The notes beneath the pieces were generated by a model. It was not told the origin of the DNA. It ran no database searches and saw nothing but the letters and a program-made list of their open reading frames with translations. Below, piece after piece: positions 1 through 6,721 of a DNA stretch of 9,761 nucleotides; the stretch's first letter is position 1; every line of letters begins with the position of its first letter. The stretch comes from JBBQHM01 sp038323965 (lineage in GTDB: Bacteria > Verrucomicrobiota > Verrucomicrobiia > Chthoniobacterales > UBA10450): the NCBI GenBank assembly GCA_038323965.1, contig JBBQHM010000086.1, positions 1-9,761 of the forward strand, in the 5' to 3' direction. A program made the translations under genes and the position numbers.

Positions 1-224
1 TCGACAACGCGGTGCATGCACTTATCGAAATTTTAAACCGTCTCGAAGTGACGGAAGTGGAAGCGAAAGAACGCGTCGATCTTTCCGTGCACAAAGTCGT
101 GAGCTACGAGCCGGCTGAATACATCGAGGATGAGGGCCGGATCGTGATGCGGTTGAAGCGTGGCTTCATGTGGCGCGGTAAGGTTCTCCGGCCCGCGGAG
201 ATCATCGCGAAGAAGTTCGAGTAG
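1..224 (+). CDS. grpE: GrpE nucleotide exchange factor, C-terminal part (5' truncated by the window)
   Basis: The reading frame is open from base 3 to the TAG at 222-224 and gives 73 residues with no start, so only the C-terminal part is present. GrpE is the cytosolic exchange factor that releases ADP from Hsp70/DnaK and so resets the chaperone cycle. What I see is a helix end (ALIEILNRLEVTE), then VDLSVHKVV, which matches the family's FDPxxHEAV strand, then the hallmark ending LKRGFMWRGKVLRPAEIIAKK, equivalent to LxxGYxxxxRVLRPAxVxVAK in classical GrpE. This is the beta-domain that contacts the Hsp70 nucleotide-binding domain. An Hsp70 gene follows 107 bases later on the same strand, which supports the call and suggests that the two work together. 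The gap (225-331) has a small 5-bp hairpin but no T-run, so read-through into the Hsp70 gene is plausible. Whether this is the cell's only GrpE or a paralogue dedicated to this cluster cannot be told. Confidence 0.85.
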   Translation, partial: DNAVHALIEILNRLEVTEVEAKERVDLSVHKVVSYEPAEYIEDEGRIVMRLKRGFMWRGKVLRPAEIIAKKFE

Positions 225-331
225 CGCGCCCCGTTTCGCGCCTTTCCAGAGCCGCAAATTCAGCGGCGTAAACGGCACGAAAGCTGCAACCGAATGAGGG
301 GTCAGCGCCATTCTCCGTTACTCCATTCCCA

Positions 332-1894
332 ATGAATCAGCGTAAAGCCGTCGGTATCGATCTAGGCACCACTTTCTCCGCCGTCGCTCACATCGACGCC
401 TACGGGAAGCCGCAAATCATTCCCAATTCCGAGAGCGAGCGAATCACTCCGTCGGTCCTTCTCTTCGATGGTGCCCACGCCATCGTCGGCACCGTGGCGA
501 AGAATAATGCCGTGGTCGAGCCGGAGCACATTGTGGATTTCGTGAAACGCGAAATGGGTAAACCCAAGGAGCAATTTAGCCGCGAATTCGGCAACAAAAT
601 TTACACCGCCGAGGAATTATCCGCGCTGATTATAAAGAAGCTCAAGAACGATGCCGAAAAATTCCTGAAGCAGGGAGTGACCGATGTCGTCATTACCGTT
701 CCCGCCTATTTCAACGACGCCGAGCGGACCGCCACGCTGACGGCTGGGCAACTCGCAGGTCTTAATGTTTTACAAGTCATCAACGAGCCGACGGCTGCCG
801 CGCTCGCCTACGGGCTCGATAAACTTAACCAGGACCAGACGGTTTTCGTGTTCGATCTCGGTGGCGGCACCTTCGACGTCACGATCATGAAGATCGAAGG
901 CAGCAGTCTGCATATGCTGGCCACAAACGGCGATCATCGGCTCGGCGGGAAAGACTGGGATGATGTCATTGTCAACGCCGTCGCCGAGGAGTTCGATCGC
1001 ATGCACGGAGAGAATCCGTTGCTGGATTTACAGAGTTACCAGGACCTCCACACGCGGGCGTTGTCGGCAAAAATCCAGCTTTCGAGTCGTGCTCACACAT
1101 CAGTCGTCCACCATCACAATGGCAAGAGCGTAAAGGTAGATTTTACGCGTGAAGATTTCGAGCAACGCTCCCGGCACCTCGTCGAGAAATGCAAAACCAT
1201 CTGCGAGATGGTGATGCAGGAAGCGAAAATGACGTGGGACCAGATCGACAAAGTTCTTCTCGTCGGCGGCATGACCCGCATGCCAATGGTGCGTTCGTTG
1301 ATCAGTGCTCTCACGGAAGCTCCCATGGTCGACGATGTGAATCCGGACGAAGTGGTCGCGATGGGCGCCGCCATTCAGGCAGTCTTATCGCTGCTGCGGG
1401 AAGAGGATGAATCCGGCGAATCATTACTGCCGGAAAATACGCGCGATCAATTTTCATCGCGCGATGGTGGGCTGATTCAGGTCACAAACATTACTTCGCA
1501 CACGCTCGGAGTTGTCCTGTGGGATGAGGCGCATCTGGAGGAATATGTTTTCCCGATGATCCGCAAAATGAGCGCCATGCCGGCCGTCGCCAAGAATTCC
1601 TTTGGGACCGCGATGGCAAACATGCAGCGCGCCGTCGTTAGAATTGTGGAGGGAGAAAGCACGCTGCCATCAGAGTGTACGCCGCTGGGTGTTTGTGACG
1701 TCGAGTTGCCCGCATTTTTGCCGAAAGGTTCGCCGGTTGAATTGACCTACGAATACAATGCGAATCAGGTCCTTGAGGTCGCGGTCGAAGCGAGTGGCAA
1801 TCAGGCAACGGTGACGATCGAGCGAAATACCGGACTCGCGCCCGGAGAAATCCAGGCGGCAGCGGATCGTCTTGGCTCTTTGACGGTTTCCTAA
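332..1894 (+). CDS. Hsp70 family chaperone, short form without the C-terminal lid (DnaK/HscC-like)
   Basis: This is a 520-residue cytosolic Hsp70-type ATPase. The nucleotide-binding domain (about 1-350) has all the actin-fold signatures: phosphate-1 GIDLGTT (8-14), INEPTAAALAYG (150-161), phosphate-2 DLGGGTFDVT (175-184) and the adenosine motif LVGGMTRMP (310-318), so it should bind and hydrolyse ATP. A beta-rich substrate-binding domain follows (about 382-500). The protein stops right after GLAPGEIQAAADRL, where the helical lid of DnaK would begin; DnaK is about 640 residues. The usual short hydrophobic linker is replaced by an acidic stretch (about 356-380, REEDESGESLL...). Overall it resembles the HscC/short-Hsp70 type more than housekeeping DnaK. 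The ATG at 332 places the first phosphate loop at the usual distance from the N-terminus; no strong Shine-Dalgarno sequence is visible. grpE lies upstream, and a J-like/FGE-like gene starts 3 bases downstream, implying one operon and coupled translation. Hsp70 membership is certain; the client and specialised role are inferred. Confidence 0.93.
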   Translation: MNQRKAVGIDLGTTFSAVAHIDAYGKPQIIPNSESERITPSVLLFDGAHAIVGTVAKNNAVVEPEHIVDFVKREMGKPKEQFSREFGNKIYTAEELSALIIKKLKNDAEKFLKQGVTDVVITVPAYFNDAERTATLTAGQLAGLNVLQVINEPTAAALAYGLDKLNQDQTVFVFDLGGGTFDVTIMKIEGSSLHMLATNGDHRLGGKDWDDVIVNAVAEEFDRMHGENPLLDLQSYQDLHTRALSAKIQLSSRAHTSVVHHHNGKSVKVDFTREDFEQRSRHLVEKCKTICEMVMQEAKMTWDQIDKVLLVGGMTRMPMVRSLISALTEAPMVDDVNPDEVVAMGAAIQAVLSLLREEDESGESLLPENTRDQFSSRDGGLIQVTNITSHTLGVVLWDEAHLEEYVFPMIRKMSAMPAVAKNSFGTAMANMQRAVVRIVEGESTLPSECTPLGVCDVELPAFLPKGSPVELTYEYNANQVLEVAVEASGNQATVTIERNTGLAPGEIQAAADRLGSLTVS

Positions 1895-1897
1895 TTC

Positions 1898-3547
1898 GTG
1901 AAGTGCGAGATCACGTTTCCACTTCCGCTTCCGGACGACCCGCATAAATGGGACGGCTGGAGCAAGTATAGTTCTGCCAATTATTACGAGCGACTCTGCC
2001 TCGATCCCGCGGCGAAGCCGGCGGCGGATACGATCGAAGAGCATTGCCGTGAACTTCTGCGCTGGTGGCAGAAGAAGTTGCCGCTCAAGAACCAACCGAG
2101 TAATCCGTTGGCGCAGTTGCTGAGGTCGGGCCTTGATGAATCGTCGCGTTTCCTGACGGAGGCGCGGGTCGAGTTACTGGATCCGGCGCGTCGGCAGAAG
2201 ATTGACGACGAACTCGCCGCCCAGGTCCAGGAGGAAGCCGCGATTGAATTCCATAAATACCTAACCTTCGCCCTCGCCGACGGCACACTCACTTTCGACG
2301 AAGAAAAAAATCTCCTGCGTTTCGGGAGCGAACATGGCCTGCCGGAAGAGAAGATACTCGAATACATCGAGGCCGAACTTCGCGATAGTAACGCGAAGCG
2401 GATAACGCCCGCTCCATTACCGAGAACTGAAGTGCCCGCGACGCCGGATGCGTCGTCAGCAAATGGACAGGCGAACGGATCCGCAAAACCGCGTCCGGAA
2501 CGCAGGCGTCGTGACGTTGATCCGAAAGATGATTTCATGCGGATGTTGCGACTCAGCGCGCTCGATTCGGGCTCGATGACGGACGATCAGCGGGACGCCT
2601 TCGTGAACATGGCTGAGAATCTCGCGATCGATCTCGATGAAGCGGAAGATTTGATCGATCTCTACCTGGAACAGGCAGACGACGACAGCGAGTTCGCTTC
2701 TGCGGAAACGCCTGCCCCGGCGACGATTCGTAAGCCAGCGGCTCCATCCTCCGCCGCAGTAGCGGAGCCGGTGCTCTCGGCGGCAGAAGTTCCCGTCGAT
2801 CGCGCTCGACTTGTTAATTTCACGAACTCGCTAGGTGGGCAGATGTTCGTGGTGCCGTCGGGTGAATTTGTGATGGGAAGCGAGGCGGCTGATGCCGCAC
2901 CGATCGAGCGGCCACTTACCCGGGTGACTTTATCGCAATTTTACCTCTCACGCTTTCCGGTCACGAACGCGCAGTACGAAGCCTTCGATCCCGCGCACCA
3001 ACGGAAGCGCGCGAAAGGTGCGGGCGACACTCATCCAGTGGTGTACGTCAGCAGCCTTGACGCGATGAAGTTCTGCCAGTGGCTGAATACGCGCGAGCGA
3101 AAAAAATACCGGCTGCCGACCGAGGCCGAATGGGAATATGCGGCGAAAGGAATCGATAATCGCCGTTATCCGTGGGGTAATCTCGAGCGCCGCGGTGACC
3201 TCGCGAATTTTGCCGACCGCAACACGGTTTTCGCCTGGAGCGATCGGGAGATTGACGATGGATATCCGGAAAGCTCACCGGTAGGCGCCTTTCCGCGAGG
3301 GGCCAGCCCTTTCGGGATCGAAGACATGGCCGGGAATGTCTGGGAATGGTGTCTGGATTACTTTGAAACGTACCGTGGTTCGCCGCGAGTGAATCCACGC
3401 GGTGCGGCGAGTGGCGCCAAGCGCGTTTATCGCGGCGGCAGTTGGAAATCGCGTTTCAATAGTCTGCGGACGACGGTGCGCGGGTCGAACCTGCCAAACT
3501 ATTCGTGTAACGATCTCGGCTTCCGCATCGTGTGTGAAAGCGACTAG
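1898..3547 (+). CDS. J-like / tandem helical repeat / FGE-sulfatase (SUMF1)-fold fusion protein
   Basis: This is a 549-residue protein with three regions and no signal peptide or membrane segment. (1) Residues about 28-105 look like a degenerate J-domain: NYYERLCLDP (helix I), TIEEHCRELLRWWQKK (helix II) and FLTEARVELLDPARRQKID (helix III). The HPD tripeptide that triggers Hsp70 ATPase is missing; LPLKNQPS sits in its place. (2) Two similar helical repeats, 117-161 (FALADGTLTFDEEKNLL...) and about 213-258 (SALDSGSMTDDQRDAF...), resemble TerB-like or EF-hand-like helical modules; low-complexity linkers rich in Ala and Pro follow each. (3) Residues 316-549 form an FGE/SUMF1 domain: MFVVPSGEFVMGS, RLPTEAEWEYAAKG, FGIEDMAGNVWEWC, VYRGGSW and DLGFRIV. 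The two catalytic cysteines of true formylglycine-generating enzymes align with Ser518 and Leu523, so sulfatase activation is unlikely and a binding or scaffold role is more likely. The start is GTG, 3 bases after the Hsp70 stop, with no nearby in-frame ATG; translation is probably coupled. The pairing suggests an Hsp70 partner or client adaptor. The FGE domain is sure, the J-like call fairly likely, the function unknown. Confidence 0.88.
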   Translation: MKCEITFPLPLPDDPHKWDGWSKYSSANYYERLCLDPAAKPAADTIEEHCRELLRWWQKKLPLKNQPSNPLAQLLRSGLDESSRFLTEARVELLDPARRQKIDDELAAQVQEEAAIEFHKYLTFALADGTLTFDEEKNLLRFGSEHGLPEEKILEYIEAELRDSNAKRITPAPLPRTEVPATPDASSANGQANGSAKPRPERRRRDVDPKDDFMRMLRLSALDSGSMTDDQRDAFVNMAENLAIDLDEAEDLIDLYLEQADDDSEFASAETPAPATIRKPAAPSSAAVAEPVLSAAEVPVDRARLVNFTNSLGGQMFVVPSGEFVMGSEAADAAPIERPLTRVTLSQFYLSRFPVTNAQYEAFDPAHQRKRAKGAGDTHPVVYVSSLDAMKFCQWLNTRERKKYRLPTEAEWEYAAKGIDNRRYPWGNLERRGDLANFADRNTVFAWSDREIDDGYPESSPVGAFPRGASPFGIEDMAGNVWEWCLDYFETYRGSPRVNPRGAASGAKRVYRGGSWKSRFNSLRTTVRGSNLPNYSCNDLGFRIVCESD

Positions 3548-3565
3548 TGGGGTCGTCGCGAAACG

Positions 3566-3587
3566 AAAAACGCGGCCGAAGCCGCGT
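3566..3587 (-). terminator. Intrinsic terminator of rpsU
   Basis: Read on the - strand this is a 7-bp stem ACGCGGC / GCCGCGT closed by a TTCG tetraloop and followed at once by TTTTT, then CGTTT. It starts 25 bases past the rpsU stop codon, as expected for a Rho-independent terminator. On the + strand the same hairpin is not followed by a T-run, so it would stop transcripts of the upstream FGE-like gene poorly, although it lies between the two convergent genes. Confidence 0.85.
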
Positions 3588-3612
3588 CTCGAAATTCAAA
3601 TTAGAATCCTGA

Positions 3613-3807
3613 TCAAGGATTGAAGCGGAACCTGGTGCGGCCCTTCTTGGCGTTCGCTTTCGCTTTCCGCTTTGTCTTTTGCGTCGGAGTTTCGAAAGCG
3701 CGAAGTCTGCGCACTTCTTCGAGAATGCCTTCCGCCTCAAGCTTGCTTTTCAGCCGCTTAAGCGCGCGATCGACTGGTTCGCCTTTTCTTACGATTACTT
3801 CTGGCAT
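3613..3807 (-). CDS. rpsU: Small ribosomal subunit protein bS21
   Basis: This 64-residue, strongly basic protein has the family's diagnostic N-terminus MPEVIVRKGEPVDRALKRLK, followed by a helical region (LEAEGILEEVRRLRAFE) and a Lys/Arg-rich tail (KTKRKAKANAKKGRTRFRF). bS21 binds the 30S platform near the 3' end of 16S rRNA and anti-Shine-Dalgarno sequence and takes part in translation initiation. Length and motif order match the usual 55-75 residues. The ATG at 3807 is fixed by a strong GAGGTGA four bases upstream. The gene appears monocistronic: its own promoter-like sequence lies upstream (3852-3880) and a strong hairpin terminator follows the stop. It is convergent with the FGE-like gene, whose stop is 65 bases away, and lies downstream of secDF on the same strand. 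Confidence 0.96.
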   Translation of the reverse strand: MPEVIVRKGEPVDRALKRLKSKLEAEGILEEVRRLRAFETPTQKTKRKAKANAKKGRTRFRFNP

Positions 3808-3811
3808 TGGT

Positions 3812-3818
3812 TCACCTC
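3812..3818 (-). promoter_or_regulatory. Ribosome binding site of rpsU
   Basis: The - strand reads GAGGTGA, then ACCA, then the rpsU ATG. This is a near-perfect Shine-Dalgarno sequence. It fixes the rpsU start and is the strongest ribosome binding site in the window; most other genes here have weak or no such sequence. Confidence 0.8.
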
Positions 3819-3851
3819 AATTCTTTGAAAGTTCTCTTTTGGAGAGACACG

Positions 3852-3880
3852 AGGGTAGTCTTGTGAGAGCACGACGTCAA
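3852..3880 (-). promoter_or_regulatory. Candidate sigma70-type promoter of rpsU
   Basis: On the - strand TTGACG (3880-3875), a good -35 match, is followed after exactly 17 bases by TACCCT (3857-3852), a poor -10 match that keeps the first two and the last base of TATAAT. The predicted start would leave a leader of roughly 35-40 bases before rpsU. The spacing and the position in the only non-coding stretch between secDF and rpsU (3808-3964) support it; the weak -10 is the doubt. The rest of this gap holds a 4-bp CCTC-GAAA-GAGG hairpin (3949-3960) without a T-run, and nothing else I recognise. Confidence 0.4.
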
Positions 3881-3964
3881 CTTTAGTCGTAAATATCACA
3901 ACAGGAGATATTAACGATCCAAGTTGCACGCTCAAAACTGCCGTGGGACCTCGAAAGAGGCTAG

Positions 3965-6307
3965 CTATGCGGCGGCCGCCGGCTTCGTTGCCGCAGCTTT
4001 CTCTCGAATCTCCCGACGCAGACTGCTCGTGCCGCCGCTTCGCGCGCGCGTCCACCAAAGCACAATCGGTGATGCGATGAAGATGGAGGAATAGGTTCCA
4101 ACAACTACGCCGATAATAATTGCGAGCGAGAAATCGCGGAGGACTGCTCCCCCAAGGAAGAATAAGCAGAGGATGGGGATCAACGTGACTGTGCTCGTGA
4201 GGATCGTACGGCTCAGCGTCTGGTTGATGCTCTCGTTCATGATCTGCTCGATCGAGCCTTTACGTCCGCTGGCGAGACCTTCGCGGATTCGGTCATACAC
4301 CACGATCGTGTCGTTGATCGAATATCCCGCGATCGTCAGCACGGCACCGACCATCGTCAACGTCAGCTCTCGGCCCAGCAGCGCGAACATTCCGACAGTA
4401 ATGAGGACGTCGTGCAGCAGCGCGACAATCGCGCCGACAGCGAACGAAAGCTCAAAGCGCAGCGTCACGAAGATCAGAATGCCGAGAATGCCGAGCCCGA
4501 GCGCAATGAGCGAATTCTTCGCCAGCTCGCCACCCACCAGGGCGCCGACGCGTTCCTCACCCTCGACCTTGAATTGCGATGTTGGCATTGATTGCGCGAT
4601 CTGCTTTTGCACGCCATCGCTGGTGTGCAACGGCGTGCGCACTGTCATGTAATGTTTCGCGCCCTGCGTCGATTCCTGGATCGCCGCGTCGCCGAGGTTT
4701 ACGGCTTCGAGCGCTTTGCGCACCTGACCGACATCGATGTTTTGTGGTGAACTGAGCGTCAACATATCGCCGCCCTTGAAGTCGACGCCGAAGTTTTTGT
4801 CACCCCGCATATAGAAAGCGGTGCCTCCCGCAATGATGACGGCGAGCGACAGCATACAGGCGAGGAAGCCTTTCCCGAGGAAGTTGATGTGCTGCGACGA
4901 GATTAAATGCAGCATCGAGACTTTCTTCACGCGATCTGTGTCCACCGCCCAACTGAATGCGTTGCGTCCCACGATGAGCGCCGTGAAGAGCGAAGCGAGA
5001 ATACCGAGCGTCAGTGAGATCGCGAAGCCTTTGACCGGTCCGCTGGCCTTCCAAAACAGAATGGCAGCCGTAATGAGCGTGGTGACGTTCGCGTCGAAGA
5101 TCGAGCTGAAAGCTTTTTCGTAAGCAGCCTGCATCGCGACTTTAAGCGACTTCCCGAGGGCAAGTTCCTCCCGGAGCCGTTCGTAGATCAGCACGCTCGC
5201 ATCGACCGCGAGACCGATCGTAAGAATGATGCCCGCGATACCTGGCAGCGTCAGGACGAAGCGGAACATCGTCAACGCTCCGACTAGTAACACCAGATTC
5301 ACCAGCAACGCGATGCACGCGATAAGCCCCGCGAAGCGGTAATAAACGAGCACTGAAACAAGCGTAATGGCTAAGCCGAGCAAACCGGCCAGAACGCTGG
5401 CGCGGATTGAGTCCAGACCAAGCGTCGGAGAGACGCTGCGTTCTTCCTCAATACTGACCGGGGTTTGCAGCGGATTCTCGAGCGCGCTCGACAGTCCGCG
5501 CGCTTCCTGTTCGCCAAATCGGCCGGTGATGACACAGTCGCCGCCGTAAATCGCATCGCGGATGACCGGCGCAGATAGAATCGCATCGTCGAGCACGATG
5601 GCGAACCGGAATCCCTTAAATTGCTCGGTGATTTTCCCGAAAGTCTTGCCGCCTTCAGCGTCAAATTTCAGCTGCACCGTCCAGCCGTCGTTGCCGAAGT
5701 AAGCATGCGACTCCGTGACACGATCGCCGCCGAGGTCAGCTTTCTTTTTGACGAGCAGACGTTCCTCGACGGGCTTCTTGCCCTCTTCGGCGCGCATCTC
5801 GTACTTCTCGATGCGGTACTCGGGTGGGATCACTTCCTGGCCGCCGTCGATCTTGCGCAACCGATCGCCGTTGTCCGGGTAAACCATCCGGAATTCCAAT
5901 TTCGCGACGCGCGATAATTGATCTCGCGCCTCCTGCACTTTCGCGGTATCGAGTCCCGGGATCTGCACGAGGATTCGATCGTTGCCAACTGGACTGATGA
6001 TCGGTTCGCCACCGCCGAAATAATCGACGCGCTTGCGAATGACTTCGACCGCCTGCTCCAGCATTGCGGGCGTGATTTGCTTGTCAGTCTGGACGAGCCG
6101 GATCAGGAAAGACGTCCCGCCTTTAATATCAAGGCCGAGCTGGATCTTCTTCTCCGGTGGCCAGATCGTAGCGACGCTGAACGCGACCAGCAACGCCATC
6201 AGCACGGTGGCGAGGAGCCTTTTTCGCAGGCCGTAATCGGTAGCGAAATACCAGCCGAATAAGACGAGCAGGACGATCCCTGCAAAAAACGTGAGTGCCG
6301 GCGTCAC
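3965..6307 (-). CDS. secDF: Protein translocase SecDF, fused SecD and SecF in one chain
   Basis: This 780-residue inner-membrane protein is the RND-type ancillary part of the Sec translocon. It uses the proton motive force to pull secreted proteins out on the far side of SecYEG. SecD half: LGLDIKGGT (57-65), a large periplasmic P1 region (to about 290), then the membrane block with GLAVDASVLIYERLREEL, whose Asp369 corresponds to the proton-relay Asp of SecD. SecF half: FGVDFKGG (506-513), then AGYSINDTIVVYDRIREG with Asp666, the matching relay residue. Both halves are intact. An additional hydrophobic segment (about 5-22) precedes the usual first SecD helix (about 31-49), so the N-terminus has one more membrane pass than E. 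coli SecD, likely 13 in total. The tail is Ala/Lys-rich. The GTG start overlaps the yajC stop (GTGA), giving translational coupling. Two TAG triplets occur at the end, one in frame (3967-3965). Confidence 0.96.
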   Translation of the reverse strand: MTPALTFFAGIVLLVLFGWYFATDYGLRKRLLATVLMALLVAFSVATIWPPEKKIQLGLDIKGGTSFLIRLVQTDKQITPAMLEQAVEVIRKRVDYFGGGEPIISPVGNDRILVQIPGLDTAKVQEARDQLSRVAKLEFRMVYPDNGDRLRKIDGGQEVIPPEYRIEKYEMRAEEGKKPVEERLLVKKKADLGGDRVTESHAYFGNDGWTVQLKFDAEGGKTFGKITEQFKGFRFAIVLDDAILSAPVIRDAIYGGDCVITGRFGEQEARGLSSALENPLQTPVSIEEERSVSPTLGLDSIRASVLAGLLGLAITLVSVLVYYRFAGLIACIALLVNLVLLVGALTMFRFVLTLPGIAGIILTIGLAVDASVLIYERLREELALGKSLKVAMQAAYEKAFSSIFDANVTTLITAAILFWKASGPVKGFAISLTLGILASLFTALIVGRNAFSWAVDTDRVKKVSMLHLISSQHINFLGKGFLACMLSLAVIIAGGTAFYMRGDKNFGVDFKGGDMLTLSSPQNIDVGQVRKALEAVNLGDAAIQESTQGAKHYMTVRTPLHTSDGVQKQIAQSMPTSQFKVEGEERVGALVGGELAKNSLIALGLGILGILIFVTLRFELSFAVGAIVALLHDVLITVGMFALLGRELTLTMVGAVLTIAGYSINDTIVVYDRIREGLASGRKGSIEQIMNESINQTLSRTILTSTVTLIPILCLFFLGGAVLRDFSLAIIIGVVVGTYSSIFIASPIVLWWTRARSGGTSSLRREIREKAAATKPAAAA

Positions 6308-6630
6308 TTCGCTGTCGAAGCTCCCACTACGGTCGTTACCGCAGATTTTTCCATCTCAACTTTCACGTTTTCCGCGATCCGCACCGTCACGGTCGAATCC
6401 TTCACATTGGTAATCAGGCCGTGGATACCGGCACTGGTAATCACCTGATCGCCAGTCTTCAATGCGGAGACCAGGCGCTGTTGTTCCTTCTGGCGTCGCA
6501 TTTGCGGCCGAAACAGCACAAAATACATAATGACAAAGATCAGGATGAGCGGCAGAAAACTCGCGATCGGATTGGAGGTCGCGCCGGCGGGGCTCGCTGC
6601 TTGCGCTTGTGCTAGAAAAAAGTGGATCAT
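6304..6630 (-). CDS. yajC: Preprotein translocase subunit YajC
   Basis: YajC is a small single-pass inner-membrane protein that associates with SecDF and YidC in the holotranslocon. The 108 residues show a short Ala-rich N-terminus, one membrane helix (about 24-40, FLPLILIFVIMYFVLF), then the family signature RPQMRRQKEQQ and a small cytosolic beta domain with LKTGDQVITSAGIHGLI. Length is normal for the family. An in-frame TAA lies 30 bases upstream of the ATG at 6630 and no other start codon comes between, so this start is secure even though no Shine-Dalgarno sequence is visible; the leader just upstream is pyrimidine-rich. The stop overlaps the secDF start by 4 bases. In many bacteria tgt is next upstream; here a gene on the opposite strand separates them, so yajC-secDF probably needs a promoter in 6631-6721, where I find no convincing one. 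Confidence 0.95.
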   Translation of the reverse strand: MIHFFLAQAQAASPAGATSNPIASFLPLILIFVIMYFVLFRPQMRRQKEQQRLVSALKTGDQVITSAGIHGLITNVKDSTVTVRIAENVKVEMEKSAVTTVVGASTAK

Positions 6631-6721
6631 CGGGAAGGAAATTTGAGGAGCGGGAGCTTAAACATCTAAGAGCGCGCCGCAATTCTTTAGTTGGAGGCCA
6701 AGCGCCGCCACGACATCGACC

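Noticed and set aside
251..267. Hairpin GCCGC-loop-GCGGC between grpE and the Hsp70 gene as a terminator
   Set aside because: The stem is only 5 bp with a 7-base loop and no T-run on either strand; it does not justify splitting the operon.
33..311. Antisense 92-codon open frame over the grpE 3' end
   Set aside because: It is a shadow of grpE and the gap, with no family resemblance and no ribosome binding site.
1984..2538. 184-codon antisense frame under the J-like part
   Set aside because: It is a Ser/Arg-rich low-complexity translation typical of the opposite strand of a GC-rich gene; the + strand has clear domains.
3428..3541. Active sulfatase-activating formylglycine enzyme
   Set aside because: Both catalytic cysteine positions are non-cysteine (Ser518, Leu523), and no sulfatase gene is nearby.
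3949..3960. CCTC-GAAA-GAGG hairpin after secDF as its terminator
   Set aside because: A four-base-pair stem without a following T-run on the - strand is too weak to call.
6640..6672. Promoter for the glycosyltransferase (TTGAGG...TCTAAG)
   Set aside because: Both boxes are poor matches with a 16-base spacer; not better than chance in this sequence.
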